This document shows positions 59,482 through 64,000 of a DNA stretch of 64,000 nucleotides, one piece after another. The DNA is from Lathyrus oleraceus. Taxonomy: Eukaryota; Streptophyta; Magnoliopsida; Fabales; Fabaceae. The DNA is taken from the NCBI RefSeq assembly GCF_024323335.1, contig NC_066579.1, positions 243,657,068-243,721,067 of the forward strand, in the 5' to 3' direction. Below the pieces are notes generated by a model. The model searched no databases. It saw only the letters and a list, made by a program, of their open reading frames with translations, and was not told where the DNA came from. Within the stretch, counting starts at the first letter, position 1. Every line of letters starts with the position of its first letter. The translations under genes were made by a program, and so were the position numbers.

Positions 59482-60939
59482 ATGGAGTTCAACGGATATA
59501 TTCTTCGCGAAGGGAAACCTGGGGATAGGCAGAGAAGGATTATCGAAAGGTTGCAAAATCGGGAAATTCTCCCGATGAGGTACGTGGATGATAACTGTCT
59601 TTATACTTTGGGTATCTACCATAGTGTTTTTCATTTGTTAGATTTTTTAGGCTTGCACACTATCTTTTCAAACATAGAGCCTACCTATGAGCGACTGACA
59701 GTTGAGTTTTTAAGTTCTTTAATTTATATTGTCAGTCCTAACACTACTAGTATAGTTGGTACTGTTAAATTTCAAATGTTTGCTATTGAGTATGAGTTTA
59801 GTACCAACGAACTAGCAAGTCTGTTCGGAATTCCTCATGGGGAAGGTGTTATTTGTGAGTCCCCTTTGGATTCAGACTGGTCGGTCGAGGTGTTTTCCTT
59901 CTGGCAAAGATTGTCTAATACTTCAATAAATTCTTTTGAAGGAATTCTTGCCTCGACCATCCATAACCCAGCCATCAGAGTTTTTAGATATCTGTTGGCA
60001 TGCACTATTTTTGGCCGGGAGAATCCAAACAAGGTTAATGCTAGGGAGCTTCTATTTTTACAAGGAAGCCTCATAAATAGGAGGATTAATTCGGTCCCAT
60101 TTATGATTGCTCATATGGCTTTAACTCTTAATAAAATGGGACCTATTGTTTTTGGAGGACTCATTACGTCTATTGCTTGGGCTCTTAAATTAAACAATGA
60201 GATAGCTACCTTAGTTACCTTAGCTCCTCGCACAATCAACCTTAAATTTTTAAAAGATATGAAATTATGCCGAGTGAGAAGAGAGGGAGGTTATGTGCTT
60301 ATAATTCATGGTGTAACTTTCCCATCTATTGCCTTACCGTGCACTAGACGTACTGATGTACGTAATGAAAGGAACTGGACCTACGATTTAGATTCTCCAC
60401 CCGTTTTAGGTCCACTTCCTCCTAATGTTCCTGATGAGGAGGGACACGACACTGATGAAAAGTTTGATCGGAGAGAGCAATCTCCCGTACCTCATGTGTC
60501 CCCCCATCACCCTTCACCACCACACACCACACCATCTTCTTCTTTTACAGGTTCTGCTCCTAGATTCTATATTACTGAGGAGATGTGGCATGACCACATG
60601 GCTAGAGAACAAAGGCGTGATGACCTATTCTCTACCATTCAACAACAATTGGCGGACAACATGAGCTTCATGCAAGAATCACAGTGGAGGACAGATCGAT
60701 CCTGTACGACTGTTGCACAGACTCTTCTTGCGATCACAAACGAGCAATCCCGTCAACGGAACTACCACCGTGAGAATTTTGCACTTATGGAGGTCACTCA
60801 GGGTTCCATTTTAGGACACCTTCGAGAGGTGAGGACTGCTCAGGATGCCTTATTGGCCAGGATGCATCAGAGAGACCGGTGTCGCAGTAGATCCCTTCGT
60901 CCACCTCAAGATGGCGAAGGAACCATTGGTCAGCAGTAG
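59482..60939 (+). CDS. Intact second post-integrase ORF of element C (Athila ORF1-like, 485 aa)
   Basis: Uninterrupted from the ATG at 59482 to the TAG at 60937. Residues 1-300 form a globular domain homologous to the broken ORF upstream (MRYVDDNCLYTLGI, RLTVEFLSS, EYEFSTNELASLFGIP, STIHNPAIRVF, LACTIFGR) and to the Athila ORF1 / plant transposon protein family as I recall it. Around residues 217-235 is one hydrophobic stretch (MGPIVFGGLITSIAWALKL), which could be a membrane segment or a buried helix. Residues about 320-360 are Pro/Ser/His-rich, and 365-460 a likely coiled coil. Function unknown; historically called env-like by position. It is the only long intact ORF in element C. Confidence 0.8.
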   Translation: MEFNGYILREGKPGDRQRRIIERLQNREILPMRYVDDNCLYTLGIYHSVFHLLDFLGLHTIFSNIEPTYERLTVEFLSSLIYIVSPNTTSIVGTVKFQMFAIEYEFSTNELASLFGIPHGEGVICESPLDSDWSVEVFSFWQRLSNTSINSFEGILASTIHNPAIRVFRYLLACTIFGRENPNKVNARELLFLQGSLINRRINSVPFMIAHMALTLNKMGPIVFGGLITSIAWALKLNNEIATLVTLAPRTINLKFLKDMKLCRVRREGGYVLIIHGVTFPSIALPCTRRTDVRNERNWTYDLDSPPVLGPLPPNVPDEEGHDTDEKFDRREQSPVPHVSPHHPSPPHTTPSSSFTGSAPRFYITEEMWHDHMAREQRRDDLFSTIQQQLADNMSFMQESQWRTDRSCTTVAQTLLAITNEQSRQRNYHRENFALMEVTQGSILGHLREVRTAQDALLARMHQRDRCRSRSLRPPQDGEGTIGQQ

Positions 60940-62011
60940 TGTGATAGGTTACTCTCCCCTTATCTTATGTTGAAACACTGGGGACAATGTTCGATTTAAG
61001 TGTGGGAGGAGATTTTATCGCTTTTTATTTTTCTTTGCTGTTTTTAGTTAGATTGTTTATTTTTATTGCTTTTTAGTTGTTTACTTTGTTTTATTTTGCT
61101 TTAAGTTAGAGTGTTTTAGAAAATGCATGTGTCTGACAAGTTACCAGTATAATGTATCTTTAGTACATCCTAATCTCCCCATTCCTTTAGCCCTACCAAA
61201 AATTTTTGCAAAAGAAAACGGTGTTATTATGAAAGTTTTTGGGCTTTAAGATAGGTTTGAGTTAGGATGTGGTGACTTGGGAGAACTTTTTGAAACATCA
61301 GTATCGTTTTAGCACCATAGACTTCATGAATATAGGAATCACTCCCAAAACCCCATATACCATGGCCTTAATTATCATTTCAGTATAGTCCTCAGTAGTT
61401 TATTCCAGCAGTCAGCTCCGGCCTAAGCATCATCTACGTAGGGGACCGATGAACATAAGTGAACGATCCAGTGAAATAAATAAAAGAAAAAGGAAACTCC
61501 AGGATAGGTGACCCTCACAAAGTCATCTAAACCAAAATGTTGTAAAAATTTGCTGCAAAAGAAAAAGAAAAAGAAAAACTCACCCGCTGTAAGTTGGTTC
61601 AGAGGTATCTGGCGCTGAACTCGGTAGGGAGGATTACGATCCAATCCCCAACAACTGCATTTGGGTCAAATAAAAGGGTTTACACAGATTTATGTGCCAG
61701 AAACCCCATGCTTAGGATCAGAATCACTAACCGGTCACTCTGTTATGAAGCATGTATGGAAAACGGGCTTAATGTGATTGCGCCTGAATGAAAAGGACCC
61801 AAAAAGAGATGAAGAGGTAGGCCTAGGTATTGTGGGATAATAAGGGTTGGTTAATATAGGAATGGAGTTTATGTCCGTGCCTGCGGATAAGTGTCATTAC
61901 GATCACTACATCCCGACTTGAACTTAGAAGCCTTTCTAGCCCGAATCACTCGTTAACACCAGTTTTTTTTTCTTTGAGCTTTTAAGTGTTTTGCTTGAGG
62001 ACAAGCAATGG
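60940..62011 (+). other. 3' untranslated region of element C
   Basis: About 1.1 kb without a recognisable gene. It starts with an internal polypurine-like site and ends in GAGGACAAGCAATGG just before the terminal tract. Confidence 0.6.
60995..61011 (+). other. Internal polypurine-like tract
   Basis: TTTAAGTGTGGGAGGAG, nearly the same as the terminal tract at 62012 (CTTAAGTGTGGGAGAATT). Both follow a GGGGACAA or GAGGACAA context. Confidence 0.55.
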
Positions 62012-62029
62012 CTTAAGTGTGGGAGAATT
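62012..62029 (+). other. Terminal polypurine tract of element C
   Basis: CTTAAGTGTGGGAGAATT abuts the 3' LTR start TGATGACAC. Confidence 0.75.
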
Positions 62030-63759
62030 TGATGACACTGAAATTCACCGTATTTTCGACTCCGATTTCGCATGCATTTTAGTTGTTTTATTGTTATTTT
62101 GTTATGTTATTACTATGTTTTTCTTTGTTTTCAGGTTTTCAGTCTAATCGGAGCCCCGATCGAGAAAAGGAGCGAAAATGAGCTAAAAAGCCTAAAAATC
62201 AGCATTTTACACTTGTGGCTCCCACTTTGGCGGGCGCCATAGGTCCAGCCATGACGTGTCCCAGTTCCAACTTCTCCTCAACTGCCACATCTCCCACTAT
62301 CTCCACTTGGGCGCCACAATTTCCTCCTGTGGCGGGCGCCGTGAGGTTGTGGCGGGTGCCACAAGAATAATATGTTTCCCTCCCACATTCAAACTGACGG
62401 CCATCCTTGTCATTTCCATTATTTTCCTTGCTTATAAATAGAGTCTTGATTTCATTTGTTTCATCATCCAAACTTAGTTAAAACTAGGCATATATCAGTA
62501 TTGTAAAAATGGTAATCGCTTCACATCGGAGTGTTGCCACACTGTGTAATTGAGTCTATAATCGAGTTTGGAGCACTTTGGGAGGAAGTTTAATTCGGCC
62601 GCCATTTTCATTTCTGTTACGCACTTTATTCGAACCCTCCGATTGGAGCAGGTTTTATTGCTTTACCTTTGTCTACTTTATTTTCCCGCACTGCCTTTAC
62701 TTTGTTTATTTTCCCGCACTGCCTTTACTTTGTTTATTTTCCCGCACTGCCTTTACTTTGTTTATTTTCATGCATGCCTTTACTTTGTTTACTTTCCCGC
62801 ACTGCCTTTTTTTTGTTTACTTTCCCGCACTCGCACTTTACTTTGTTTATTTCTTCCAGTGCACTACTTTCGTTTATTTCTCGCATCGCACTACTTTTAT
62901 TTACTTTCCGCACTCGCACTACTTTTATTTAGTTTCCGCACTCGCACTACTTTTATTTAGTTTCCTGCAATCGCATTTATTACCTTTTTATGATAAAAAT
63001 TAAAATGCATTTTTACTTTACCATGTCTAGCTAAACCTATAGAGGTTAGAATGTAAGGATCGTAATTGAACCGATAATCCGTACAATTTTTCGTAGAAAC
63101 ACTTCAGGCTATTTTGACTTTCAACTTAAGTTTTCCTGCACTTAATTTCCGTTGGGTAAGATCGAAAGTCGTTCGACGTCTGTTTAAACTTAGTTGTTTT
63201 TAACTATTTCAAATACAGCGAAAGCGCTTTGTTTAGTTCATTAGGAGTTTTTAACTTAAAAAGAAAAGTGATTTTAAAACTATTTTCGGACTCGTTTATA
63301 AGTTTAGTGTCTGGTTCATGAGAATCTCTTTTGGTTAAGAAATCCAGGTCAAAATACTTTTCAACTTAGTCAAGACACTATATTTCTTTAAAAAAGGTTT
63401 ACTACTCTAATGCAATGCGCGCCTTTTTATAAGTGATAATAAGAGGGTTTGATTAAGGAGTACAACTCGGTTCTGAATACGTGAAAGCGACAGTAGGAAA
63501 CACTACCCATAAGTAATTCTATTAGCAAGTACTTGGATTATTAATTGATTATGTGAATTACATTCGAACCTGTCTTTATTAATTGAATTTAATTTAATAC
63601 TTTATTTTTCATTGTGCACTCTTAAAAAAACCCTGTTTCGATTACCTTAGATAAACACCGTCACAATAGATAACGATAGATTGACATTTGGTCTTTGTGG
63701 ATTCGATAATCTTTTATATTACTCTGACGCGTTCGTATACTTGCAAAAAGCACGCATCA
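62030..63759 (+). mobile_element. Element C 3' LTR
   Basis: 1730 bp, starts TGATGACACTG and ends GCACGCATCA. It keeps the TATA box (62433-62441), the GGCGCC palindromes and the short tandem repeats of the 5' LTR. Confidence 0.9.
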
Positions 63760-64000
63760 GCAGGATTACTGTGGGTGCTGGAGATACGCTAGGAGTGTAT
63801 TTTGGAGCGAATATACGACCACTGCGAGTCATGCCTCCCTCGCTCCAGCGATGTTGACGATTTCAGTGTCAGGAATATGAATTTCTTTTCCTCCCAAATA
63901 TGTTGTTGTCTCATAATTCTAAGGAATTGCCATGGTGTTCTTATACGGAAACGAACTAGGAACACGGAAATGAATTGGCTGAATCCTCTTGGGATGAGCT
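63760..64000 (-). pseudogene. Gag-protease linker of element A (continues off right edge)
   Basis: On the minus strand one frame gives NYETTTYLGGKEIHIPDTEIVNIAGA and, after a one-base frame change, GMTRSGRIFAPKYTP. This is the passage that links Gag and protease in Ogre-type polyproteins. A TAG replaces the Trp codon expected just before NYE. It joins in order to 48426 across element C. Confidence 0.7.

Overview
This is nuclear DNA of a flowering plant, and every long coding stretch in it belongs to an LTR retrotransposon. I see no host gene. Several copies of Ogre/Tat-type Ty3/gypsy elements (extra ORF1 before gag, tRNA-Arg-type primer site TGGCGACTCTGCTGGGGA, second RNase H, intron before RT, multi-kilobase LTRs) beside an Athila-type element point to a legume, most likely tribe Fabeae (pea, vetch, lentil, grass pea). 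The species is an inference.

Layout. 1-3816: 5' part of a minus-strand Ogre-like element (gag start, ORF1, leader/LTR). 3817-6603: 3' untranslated region and truncated 3' LTR of an older plus-strand Ogre-like element. 6604-7788: fragment of a minus-oriented LTR. 7789-13718: plus-strand Ogre-like LTR, primer site, leader and the start of ORF1. ORF1 is cut by another LTR of the same family (13719-16532), which is itself cut by a long minus-oriented LTR (16533-24295). That LTR is the 3' LTR of 'element A', a decayed minus-strand Ogre whose body occupies 24296-29045, 47069-48426 and 63760-64000, and runs off the right edge.

Two elements sit inside element A. Element B (29046-47068, TSD CTATC on both sides) has two 5306-bp LTRs that differ at only about seven positions by eye. 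It has lost most of gag, RT, RNase H and most of integrase, so it is a very recent non-autonomous Ogre derivative moved in trans. Element C (48427-63759, plus strand) is an Athila-type element with a broken gag-pol and two tandem post-integrase ORFs. The first is split by a solo Ogre LTR (55814-57533, TSD ACGCC) and broken by stops; the second is an intact 485-codon ORF.

The least ordinary signal is structural. Ogre untranslated regions and LTRs here hold dense arrays of short inverted repeats. Within an array the centre is constant, while the arms change from unit to unit and stay complementary. Examples are a TTACCG centre (about 28 units, 34485-35580), a CTTTT centre (about 27 units, 4190-5520), a CCCTTT..GG..TTT centre (25190-25370, 39020-39180), a GGTTTGTA centre (36486-37410), and a two-stem module repeated in three different LTR families. 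Element B also carries more than 20 degenerate copies of its own primer-binding-site core in its 3' region. All identities and counts were made by eye.
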